Assembly (NCBI GenBank): GCA_006227785.1 | Contig: SBFU01000376.1 | Location: forward strand, 1 to 5,744 | Source: Burkholderiales bacterium | GTDB taxonomy: Bacteria; Pseudomonadota; Gammaproteobacteria; Burkholderiales; Burkholderiaceae_C | Length of the DNA: 5,744 bases | Direction: 5' to 3' | In this document: positions 1 through 5,744 of the stretch, piece after piece | How positions within the stretch are numbered: the stretch's first letter is position 1 | Layout of the letters: each line of letters starts with the position of its first letter | Notes under the pieces: generated by a model | What the model was told of the DNA's origin: nothing | The model's input: the letters and a program-made list of their open reading frames with translations, nothing else | The model's database searches: none | Made by a program: the position numbers and the translations under genes

Positions 1-10
1 TAAGTATTAT

Positions 11-16
11 TTATCA
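11..16 (-). other. Tandem in-frame stop codons TGA-TAA ending the TPP enzyme gene
   Basis: Read on the minus strand, the enzyme's TGA is followed directly by an in-frame TAA. The bases after it, to the window edge, are strikingly AT-rich (ATAATACTTA) compared with the GC-rich gene. No hairpin can be assessed because the window ends here, so a terminator can be neither claimed nor excluded. Confidence 0.8.
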
Positions 17-1720
17 GCGACCCTGACGCTGTGCCTGCTGCCTGATGTCGTCGAGGGTGCCCCGCGTGGTGATCACCTGGGCATCCAGCGGCAGGTGAAT
101 CAGCGTGCCGCAATCTGCCTGGAGTGCCCGCAACAGCGCCGCCTCGAAGGCGGCCGTCTCTTCCACCCGCTCGGCCGCATAGCCATAGGCCCTGGCCAGC
201 GCACAGAAGTCGGGGTTGCGCAGGTCCGAACCGCTGACACGTGCCGGGTACTCGCGCTCCTGGTGCATGCGGATGGTGCCGTAGGTGCCGTTGTCCACCA
301 GCAAGATGATGCTGCGCGCGCCATGCTGCACGGCGGTGGCCAGCTCCTGTCCGTTCATCAGGAAGTCGCCGTCGCCCGCTATGGTGAACACGGTGCGACC
401 GGTCAGGACCGATGCGGCAATGCCGGCCGGCACACCGTAGCCCATGGCCCCGTTGGTGGGGGCCAGCTGCGTCTTGTGCCCCTTGGCCAGTCCGGGGTAG
501 CGGTAGAAGCGGTGCAGCCAGGTGGCGAAGTTGCCGGCGCCGTTGGTCAGAACGGCATCGGCGGGCAGGTGCTTTTGCAGCGTGTGGACGATGGCGGCCA
601 TGTCGACCGGACCCGGCAGCACAGTGCCGTAGTTGCCGACGTCGACATGGGTTTCGTAGTCGGCGTGGCAGGCCGCGGTCCAGGCGCTCCAGGTCACCTC
701 GGTGGGGGCGGTCAGCACCTCCAGGCTGCGGGCGGCCGCATTCATGGTGGCGTTGATGGCCAGCGCAGGCTGGTAGACCCGGCCCAGTTCTTCGGCACTG
801 GCATGGATGTGGATCAGCTTCTGTCGGGGCACGGGGGCTTCCAGAAGCGTGTACCCGCCGGTGGTGGACTCGCCCAGGCGCGGACCGATGGCCAACAGCA
901 GGTCGCTTTCGCGGATGCGCCGGGCCAGCGCCGGGTTGATGCCCAGTCCCATGTCCCCGGCGTACAGCGGGTGGTGGTTGTCGAAGGTGTCCTGGAAACG
1001 AAAGGTGTTGGCCACCGGCAGCTGCCAGTTTTCGGCGAAACGTTGCAGAGCCGCCGCCGACTGCGGAGTCCAGCCGCCCCCACCGGCCAGCACCAGAGGG
1101 CGCTCGGCCGACAGCAGCAGGCTGCGCAACTCACGCAGGGCGCCAGGGTCGCTCCATGCCTGCACCGCCTCCACGCGTGGCAGGGGCTGGGCATCGACCG
1201 CTTGCGTCAGCATGTCTTCCGGCAACACCAGCACCACCGGTCCGGGCCGGCCATTCATGGCGGTGGCAAAGGCACGCGCCACATACTCCGGGATGCGCCG
1301 CGCGTCGTCGATGCGCTCCACACGCTTGGCCATGCCACGGGTCGAGGGCCCGAAGAACACGCTGTAGTCGACCTCCTGGAAGGCCTCACGGTCGCGCGCA
1401 TCGCTGGCGACATCACCCACGAACAGCACCATGGGAGTCGAGTCCTGGAAGGCCGTGTGCAGCCCGATGGAGGCGTTGGTGGCGCCTGGCCCTCGGGTCA
1501 CAAAACACACGCCCGGCCTTCCGGTCAGTTTGCCCTGTGCCTCGGCCATGAAGGCCGCCCCGCCCTCCTGGCGGTTGATCACGAATCGGATCCTGTCGGC
1601 ATGGGCGTGAAAGCCGTCCAGCACAGCCAGGTAACTCTCTCCCGGCACGCCGAAGGCATGGGTGACGCCCTGCGCGATCAGGCATTCGACAAGCAGATGG
1701 CCAGCCAGTTTCTGGGTCAT
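14..1720 (-). CDS. Thiamine-pyrophosphate-dependent enzyme, acetolactate synthase large-subunit-like
   Basis: A complete 568 aa member of the TPP-dependent decarboxylase/acetolactate synthase superfamily, of normal family length and likely cytoplasmic. Seen in the sequence: an N-terminal PP-type domain with FGVPGE near residues 23-28 and the catalytic Glu in RQEGGAA (E52); RGPGATN near 76-82; a middle domain near 190-320; and a C-terminal TPP-binding domain with GDGDFLMNGQEL from residue 449 and the metal-binding Asn of VDN at 477. The stretch after it reads YGTIRMHQ, where E. coli AHAS II has LGMVRQWQ. The substrate-selecting Trp464 and Met460 of that enzyme are thus replaced by His486 and Thr482. 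With no small-subunit gene beside it, I infer it acts on another 2-oxoacid; the substrate is unknown. The ATG at 1720 is preferred over an in-frame TTG at 1729 because the family-like sequence begins MTQKLAGHLL. Neither start has a clear Shine-Dalgarno. It follows the MFS gene by 24 bp and is probably co-transcribed with it. Family call firm, substrate unresolved. Confidence 0.93.
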   Translation of the reverse strand: MTQKLAGHLLVECLIAQGVTHAFGVPGESYLAVLDGFHAHADRIRFVINRQEGGAAFMAEAQGKLTGRPGVCFVTRGPGATNASIGLHTAFQDSTPMVLFVGDVASDARDREAFQEVDYSVFFGPSTRGMAKRVERIDDARRIPEYVARAFATAMNGRPGPVVLVLPEDMLTQAVDAQPLPRVEAVQAWSDPGALRELRSLLLSAERPLVLAGGGGWTPQSAAALQRFAENWQLPVANTFRFQDTFDNHHPLYAGDMGLGINPALARRIRESDLLLAIGPRLGESTTGGYTLLEAPVPRQKLIHIHASAEELGRVYQPALAINATMNAAARSLEVLTAPTEVTWSAWTAACHADYETHVDVGNYGTVLPGPVDMAAIVHTLQKHLPADAVLTNGAGNFATWLHRFYRYPGLAKGHKTQLAPTNGAMGYGVPAGIAASVLTGRTVFTIAGDGDFLMNGQELATAVQHGARSIILLVDNGTYGTIRMHQEREYPARVSGSDLRNPDFCALARAYGYAAERVEETAAFEAALLRALQADCGTLIHLPLDAQVITTRGTLDDIRQQAQRQGR

Positions 1721-1744
1721 GTTCAGCAATCGGATTAGGGGAGA

Positions 1745-2980
1745 TCAATGGGGCGTGGTACGGCGGCCCACACCCACGGCCGCGTAGACAGAGACCAGCA
1801 GCACCAGACCGGCGCCCGCCAGCGTGGCGGCGTACCAACCATGGTCCATCAGCACGCCGAAGAACAGGGGGGAAATGGCAAATCCGGTGTCCAGTCCGGA
1901 GTAGACGGTGCCGTAGACACGTCCGGTCGCGCCCTTGGGTGTGGCCTTCTTGATCATCATGTCCCGACTCGGCCCACCCACGCCGACGGCAAAACCGGTC
2001 AGGGCCAGCGCCACCATGGTGCCCGTGGCGCCGAGCGCGCCGGTGGCACAGACCAGCAGCATCAGACCGCCCCCGGTCATGGACCAGGCCACCACACGAT
2101 CGCTGCTCCAGTGACGGCGCTGCCCCCAGGTGGCCACAAAACCGCCCACCAGCATGCCAAAGGCGCCGCAGACCATGTAGGCGCTCAAGGTCAGGGTGGC
2201 CGCCTCCATGCCCACCCCGTGCACGGCCTTCAGAATCGAAGGGCCAAAGCTCTGGACCACCGCCAGGGTCATGGTGGAGAGCAGGAAGAAGGCAAAACAC
2301 CACCAGACCACCGGCAACCTGAGGAAGGCCAGGTCGGATCGGGCCGAGGCGTTCGGGTGGCGCTGTGCCACCTGGGTGAACAGGCGTTCACGCTGCCAGA
2401 ACAGCACACCCAGCACGACCAGATAGAAAACCGCCGCAGCATGATAGGCGGTGCGCCAGTCGGCCATGGCGGTGATCCCCACCAGAAAGGCCGGCGCCAG
2501 CGCCCAGCCCAGGTTGCCGGTCAGGCCGTGCACACTGAACGCATAACCCAGCCGTGCGGCCGACACCCGCTGGTTCAGGATGGTGAAATCGGCCGGGTGG
2601 AACGGTGCGTTGCCCAATCCGGCCAGCATGGCCACCATCACCAGCCCGCCATACCCCGAAGCCTGGGATGCCACCAGTGAAGCCACAAGAAAGCAGGAGA
2701 TGGCAACGAACAGCACCGGCCGCGCACCAATGCGATCAACCACAAAGCCCGACAGGGCCTGCCCGACACCCGAGATCACGAAGAAGATGCTCATGAGCAA
2801 GCCGACATCGGCAAAGCTGAGGCCGAAGTCGCGCATGAACACGGGGAACAGCGGTGCCAGCAACAGGTGCGAGAAATGGGAGGTTCCGTGCGCCAGGCCG
2901 ACCAGACCAATCACGGCAGCGTCCTGTTGCAGGGGTACGGATTCGGGCGTTGGTGTCGTGCCCAGGGAGGCGGTGCTCAT
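1745..2980 (-). CDS. Major facilitator superfamily (MFS) transporter
   Basis: A complete 411 aa inner-membrane carrier, the usual length for a 12-helix MFS protein. Seen: a short polar N-terminus (about 1-20), then alternating hydrophobic segments. The MFS motif-A region is present between helices 2 and 3 as GFVVDRIGARPVL (78-90). Further features are HGTSHFSHLLLAPLFPVF in helix 1 (31-48), GLGNAPFHPADF (121-132) and HGLTGNLGWALAP (151-163). A charged central loop near 196-220 separates the two halves, and a second motif-A-like stretch GGPSRDMMIKKATPKG (335-350) lies in the C-terminal half. The HxxxH helix 1 and the NAPFHPA and GNLG segments resemble fosmidomycin-resistance-type and related MFS carriers; the substrate cannot be read from sequence. 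The start is well fixed: an in-frame TAA lies only 9 bases upstream of the ATG. There is no visible Shine-Dalgarno. The gene lies 70 bp after the DUF1631 gene and 24 bp before the TPP enzyme, suggesting that it moves that enzyme's substrate or product (inference). Confidence 0.93.
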   Translation of the reverse strand: MSTASLGTTPTPESVPLQQDAAVIGLVGLAHGTSHFSHLLLAPLFPVFMRDFGLSFADVGLLMSIFFVISGVGQALSGFVVDRIGARPVLFVAISCFLVASLVASQASGYGGLVMVAMLAGLGNAPFHPADFTILNQRVSAARLGYAFSVHGLTGNLGWALAPAFLVGITAMADWRTAYHAAAVFYLVVLGVLFWQRERLFTQVAQRHPNASARSDLAFLRLPVVWWCFAFFLLSTMTLAVVQSFGPSILKAVHGVGMEAATLTLSAYMVCGAFGMLVGGFVATWGQRRHWSSDRVVAWSMTGGGLMLLVCATGALGATGTMVALALTGFAVGVGGPSRDMMIKKATPKGATGRVYGTVYSGLDTGFAISPLFFGVLMDHGWYAATLAGAGLVLLVSVYAAVGVGRRTTPH

Positions 2981-3050
2981 TGGCGGATGTTATGCCAAGC
3001 CCGGACCCGCCGCTGTCGCCCGCGAGAGCGCACCGCAGCCCTGCGCCTGG

Positions 3051-5294
3051 TCAGTTCTGGTTCGGTGGCGAGCCGGTGATCACGCCCATCGCCAGCTGGA
3101 TGTCCGGCGCCACAGGCACGGGTGAGAGCCGGCGGGCCTGGATGAGCTTGATACAACTGCGACGGCTCATCGAGTGGGTACGGCCGCCCGCGCTGTTGAA
3201 CATGAACAGGGTGGCCGCCGGGTTGGACCAGACCAGTTGCGCACGCAGCCATTCGCCTTGTGACTGCAAATCGACCCAGATGCCGGGTCGCAGCTCCGCC
3301 AGAACGGCTTGCACGGACGCATCGTCCAGTTCGGACCCCGGCGGCAGCTGCGGGCTTTCGCGCGAGCGCAGGGCGCCAAGCTCTGCGAAGTCGGTGAAGC
3401 GGGCCTCTTCCACCCCCACCGACTCCAGCTCACCCCGGCCAAGCCAGGGGCCGTCAGGCCGGTAGCCTGTGCCGTCTTCGGCCGGCGTGTCCCGTTCGAT
3501 CATGGGTTCTGTGGGCGGGCCTGCATCGGTGGCGGTCTCCACCGGTCCGGAGGGTATCGACGACGCGACAGCCTCGTCCTGGCGGGGCACCATCAACGGC
3601 TGGTGCCATTCCATGAGCGCATCGAAAAACGGACGTGTCTCATCGTCCGTCTTGCCGATGGCGGCCAATCCCTGACGCAGGTTGCCGATCAGTTCGGGCA
3701 GCGCCGTGCGGACCGATTCGGCCTCATGCTCGAGAACGGACGGCTGCGTGCTCCACAGAAGGGAGGCCACCACGCGCTGGCAGACCTGCGGGTCCAGACC
3801 TTCCGGCGATGGCGACAGCCGCGCACTGGCCAGCACCGTGGCCCACCATCCGCACAAGAAGGACACCACGAACCCCGGTGCTTCGGCCATTTCCGGCAGT
3901 TGGGACAGCTCGAGCGTGATCCTGTCGGCCAGGGCCTGGCGCTCGTCGGCCAGCCGGATGGCCTGCAGACGCTGCGCCTGCTGGGCCTGCCAGGCCTCGT
4001 CACTGGCGCGCCAGGCGGTCGAAAGCTGATCAAGCGCCCGTGAGAACTCACCGGTGCCTGCCCTGGGCAAGGCGTTGAGCGACTGAAAGGCCTGGAGCAC
4101 CGGCTGGAAGAAACTGTTGAAGGTCGGGTTGGCGATGTCGTTGTGCTCAACCGCCCGGTGCAGCACGGCATCCAGCAAGCGTCGGGCCGGGTGCGTCGGC
4201 TGGGTGATGAATCGGGGCTGCTCAAGGGCCAGACGCAGCAAGGCGGGCTCCAGCCCGACGATGGCTTCGCCGACGGGACGCAACAGCAGCGGGTCACCGG
4301 CCAGGCGGCCGACCAGTCCGCGCACCACGTCAAGCGCCACCACCTGTTCGAAGCTCTCGGAGCCTGCCTTCAGGGTCAGCAAGTGAATGGCACGCGTTGC
4401 CGGGTTGGACCATGGGCCCCAGAGATCCCGATCGAGGTGGCTGGACACACCCGGCGCACCCGACGCCTCCGGTCCCTGGCCGACTTCCGTGCGGTCGGCG
4501 TTGGCCAGTTTTTCGATCTGCGCCTGGACGAGGTCATGAAAATGAACCGGCAGCGACGACTTCAGCCGGCCATTGGCTGGTGTGAGAAAGGCCTTGAGCC
4601 ACTGGGGTTCAAGTTCATGGAAAGGCAGGCACAGGCTCTCCAGCGGTGGCAGGTCCTCAGCGCCCGCTGCCTGCTGCAGGTCGGTCAGTGGCAAGGCCGC
4701 TGCCCCGGTACCAGCCCCCGCCAGCCGCCGATACAGGCTCAGAAGCTCATCGACCAGCGCGGGCGCCAGGTGTTTCATGCGCCGCTGAAGGGTGGCCAGA
4801 TCGGCAGACGCCTCGTCCATGAGGATCCAGGCGAGGGCCAGCCAATGCCTGGGCGAGGCCAGGCGCTCGAACCGGACCATGACTTCGGGGGTTTCGCGCG
4901 CCAGCACCGACTCGAGACACGCGCTGTGGGCACGGACCAGACCCGCGTCTTCGGCCAGCTCCGAGGACTCCAGCGGCACAGGCGCCGACACCATGGCACC
5001 CCCGGTTTCAATCTCGAGCAAGGGTTGCGTGTCGTGCGTGGCCAGGATCACATGACGGGACTGGGGCGGCCATGGCAATTCCCGTCCACGGACCACCTCG
5101 TCCAGCCCGTGCAGGAATGCGGTACACAGGTCGGCGCGCCGACGCAGCAGGTCCCCCCAGACGGCAGCCGTGCGGTCGAACACCACCACCTCGCGGCGCG
5201 ACCCGCTGCGCGCCTGAAGGCCGGCGATCGCCCGGTCCAGGCTGCGTCCGAAGACGACGGGCACCTGTGCCCTGAGTTGTTCAAAGGAGTCCAC
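3051..5294 (-). CDS. DUF1631 domain-containing protein, uncharacterised
   Basis: A complete protein of about 747 aa, within the usual size range of DUF1631 proteins of beta- and gammaproteobacteria, whose biochemical role is unknown to me. It has no signal peptide or clear membrane helix, so it is probably cytoplasmic. Seen: a mostly helical body; the family-like HPARRLLD (368-375) followed by a conserved-looking helical stretch; a Glu/Ala/Gln-rich, coiled-coil-like segment (about 415-465); FLCGWWATVL (479-488); a Pro/Glu/Thr-rich linker (about 578-617); and a C-terminal beta-rich module (about 668-723) running from LRPGIWVDL through TLFMFNSAGG to SMSRRSCIKLIQ. That module closely matches the typical DUF1631 tail and faintly recalls PilZ, but lacks a PilZ RxxxR c-di-GMP motif. 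The start is uncertain. GTG at 5294 is chosen because the purine-rich AGGGTGG lies 5 bases upstream; TTG at 5297 and GTG at 5303 are alternatives. The frame stays open to 5549, but that part does not look like protein and would overlap the divergent gene. Confidence 0.85.
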   Translation of the reverse strand: MDSFEQLRAQVPVVFGRSLDRAIAGLQARSGSRREVVVFDRTAAVWGDLLRRRADLCTAFLHGLDEVVRGRELPWPPQSRHVILATHDTQPLLEIETGGAMVSAPVPLESSELAEDAGLVRAHSACLESVLARETPEVMVRFERLASPRHWLALAWILMDEASADLATLQRRMKHLAPALVDELLSLYRRLAGAGTGAAALPLTDLQQAAGAEDLPPLESLCLPFHELEPQWLKAFLTPANGRLKSSLPVHFHDLVQAQIEKLANADRTEVGQGPEASGAPGVSSHLDRDLWGPWSNPATRAIHLLTLKAGSESFEQVVALDVVRGLVGRLAGDPLLLRPVGEAIVGLEPALLRLALEQPRFITQPTHPARRLLDAVLHRAVEHNDIANPTFNSFFQPVLQAFQSLNALPRAGTGEFSRALDQLSTAWRASDEAWQAQQAQRLQAIRLADERQALADRITLELSQLPEMAEAPGFVVSFLCGWWATVLASARLSPSPEGLDPQVCQRVVASLLWSTQPSVLEHEAESVRTALPELIGNLRQGLAAIGKTDDETRPFFDALMEWHQPLMVPRQDEAVASSIPSGPVETATDAGPPTEPMIERDTPAEDGTGYRPDGPWLGRGELESVGVEEARFTDFAELGALRSRESPQLPPGSELDDASVQAVLAELRPGIWVDLQSQGEWLRAQLVWSNPAATLFMFNSAGGRTHSMSRRSCIKLIQARRLSPVPVAPDIQLAMGVITGSPPNQN

Positions 5295-5323
5295 CAAACC
5301 CACCCTGCTGCGACCAGGCGTCG

Positions 5324-5357
5324 CGTGACCGCACGGACCAGCGTGCAATTTTTCACG
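5324..5357. promoter_or_regulatory. GC-rich dyad with flanking T-run in the leader of the DUF1631 gene
   Basis: On the plus strand, GCACG (5331-5335) and CGTGC (5342-5346) form a 5 bp stem with a 6-base loop. AA and five T follow (5349-5353). An outer pair, CGTGA (5324-5328) and TCACG (5353-5357), nests around it. Read on plus, this looks like a short intrinsic terminator, which would stop antisense transcripts entering the divergent gene. Read on minus, it is a nested dyad 30 to 63 bases upstream of the GTG start and could be an operator or leader hairpin. The stem is short, so chance is possible. Confidence 0.3.
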
Positions 5358-5439
5358 ACTGTAGCACCGCAGCCGGGGGTATGCCTGCACAGGACACCGA
5401 CGACCGACCATCGGAATCTGAAGCGGATCAGCGGGTGAA

Positions 5440-5460
5440 CGGTCTGTCAACGGCCTGACA
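5440..5460 (+). repeat. Imperfect 10-base direct repeat with 11 bp period upstream of the divergent gene
   Basis: CGGTCTGTCA (5440-5449) and CGGCCTGACA (5451-5460) match at 8 of 10 positions. Their starts are 11 bp apart, close to one DNA helical turn, so both would face the same side of the helix. The repeat is 62 to 82 bases upstream of the ATG at 5522. Tandem half-sites with this phasing are typical of activator binding, but no regulator can be named. Confidence 0.3.
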
Positions 5461-5508
5461 CGAACCGATGCCAAACTTCCGTGCCTCGGGGTCGCCAACG
5501 ACCACCGC

Positions 5509-5514
5509 AGGGAG
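5509..5514 (+). promoter_or_regulatory. Ribosome binding site of the plus-strand gene at 5522
   Basis: AGGGAG with a 7-base spacer to ATG is a strong Shine-Dalgarno match. It decides both the start and the reality of the edge gene. It is the clearest such site in the window; the MFS and TPP enzyme genes show none. Confidence 0.75.
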
Positions 5515-5521
5515 TCCAGAC

Positions 5522-5744
5522 ATGCAGCCAGACACCGAGACACCAACATGCCTGCAGCGCACGGCCAAGGCCTGGCATATGCTGCCCCACCCGCAGACCC
5601 TGGGTCGCAAGGCGCATGCCTTGCTGCTTCTGGCCAATGGCCGGCGCGGTGTCCGCGAGCTGTCGGTGCTCGTGGGCACCAATGTGGCGCCCTTGGTGCG
5701 CCAACTCATCGAGCAGGGATTGCTGCAACTGGCCCCCGCCGAGC
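5522..5744 (+). CDS. Hypothetical protein, N-terminal part with winged-helix-like fold, cut by window edge
   Basis: The first 74 codons of a plus-strand gene that continues beyond the window. Evidence that it is real: an ATG preceded by AGGGAG with a 7-base spacer, an open frame to the edge, and codons rich in G/C at third positions. After a polar start, residues 26-70 read as three short helices and a strand: TLGRKAHALLLLANGRRG, VRELSVLVG, then VAPLVRQLIEQGLLQL. This pattern (helix, small 'REL' helix, 'LVRQLxxQGLL' recognition-like helix) is common in small winged-helix modules of uncharacterised Burkholderiales proteins, where it may mediate DNA binding or protein contacts. I do not recognise the specific family, and the functional part may lie downstream. 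It is divergent from the DUF1631 gene, with which it may share a control region. Confidence 0.82.
   Translation, partial: MQPDTETPTCLQRTAKAWHMLPHPQTLGRKAHALLLLANGRRGVRELSVLVGTNVAPLVRQLIEQGLLQLAPAE

Larger units (their letters stand above)
5295..5521. promoter_or_regulatory. Divergent intergenic region, presumed to hold promoters for both flanking genes
   Basis: About 227 bp separate the chosen DUF1631 start from the divergent gene. Because transcription must begin on both strands here, promoters for both are expected (inference from layout). I found no convincing -35/-10 pair. CTGACA at 5455-5460 resembles a plus-strand -35, but the hexamer 17 bases on (TCCGTG) is poor. TACAGT (minus strand, about 5359-5364) resembles a -10 for the DUF1631 gene, without a good -35. 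A dyad with a T-run and a direct repeat, listed separately, also lie here. Confidence 0.5.

Noticed and set aside
95..1738. 547-codon open frame on the plus strand opposite the TPP enzyme
   Set aside because: The translation is Gly/His/Gln/Val-rich with no recognisable motif, and the minus strand encodes a clear enzyme. This is the usual antisense open frame of high-GC genes.
1413..2303. 296-codon minus-strand frame spanning the MFS/TPP enzyme junction
   Set aside because: It is a shifted-frame shadow of both genes; the translation is Arg/Gly/His-rich without domains, and both real frames are intact.
1748..2680. 310-codon plus-strand frame opposite the MFS gene
   Set aside because: The composition is His/Gln/Gly-rich and unlike a protein, opposite a well-formed membrane carrier.
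3028..3046. Hairpin GCGCA...TGCGC just after the DUF1631 stop as an intrinsic terminator
   Set aside because: The stem is only 5 bp with a 9-base loop, and no T-run follows on the minus strand. Such stems are expected by chance in GC-rich DNA.
5048..5356. Minus-strand frame starting at GTG 5356, a possible frameshifted N-terminus of the DUF1631 protein
   Set aside because: The 102-codon product is Arg/Trp/Ser-rich. The main frame already covers this stretch with a plausible family N-terminus, so no frameshift is needed.
4143..5438. 431-codon open frame on the plus strand opposite the DUF1631 gene
   Set aside because: It has low-complexity Arg/Gln/His/Gly composition and no family resemblance, and lies antisense to a supported gene.
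1..5744. Defence, toxin-antitoxin, CRISPR, prophage or transposon system
   Set aside because: No repeats-spacer array, nuclease, transposase, integrase or terminal inverted repeats were seen, and all gene-sized regions are explained by the four genes listed.

Overview
The window is uniformly GC-rich and gene-dense. Three complete genes lie on the minus strand, and the first 74 codons of a fourth, divergent gene lie on the plus strand at the right edge. The best guess for the source is a betaproteobacterium of the Burkholderiales, possibly Comamonadaceae. This rests on base composition, on the Burkholderiales-like DUF1631 protein with its characteristic C-terminus, and on recall of similar TPP enzymes and MFS carriers. 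No 16S or other decisive marker is present, so the assignment is an inference. I see no tRNA, rRNA, CRISPR array, transposase, integrase or prophage gene.

Layout, following minus-strand transcription from right to left. (1) 5294-3051 encodes a DUF1631-family protein of about 747 aa, uncharacterised, starting most likely at a GTG. (2) After a 70 bp gap, 2980-1745 encodes a 411 aa MFS permease. (3) After a further 24 bp, 1720-14 encodes a 568 aa thiamine-pyrophosphate (TPP) enzyme of the acetolactate synthase superfamily, ending in tandem stops TGA-TAA. On the plus strand, an ATG at 5522 with a good ribosome binding site opens a protein with a winged-helix-like start that runs off the window. 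The roughly 220 bp between the divergent genes holds a GC-rich dyad followed by a T-run and an 11-bp-spaced direct repeat, the only candidate regulatory elements seen.

The permease and TPP enzyme are close, co-directional and in the same reading frame, so they are probably co-transcribed. A reasonable inference is a small uptake or efflux plus 2-oxoacid conversion unit. The enzyme lacks the Trp and Met that mark true acetohydroxyacid synthase, and no regulatory-subunit gene (ilvH/ilvN) lies beside it, so a role in branched-chain amino acid synthesis is doubtful. The DUF1631 gene is upstream on the same strand; its link to the other two may be positional only.

I did not find a clear new multi-gene system. 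The points most worth a second look are the non-canonical active site of the TPP enzyme, its pairing with the carrier, and the structured divergent intergenic region.
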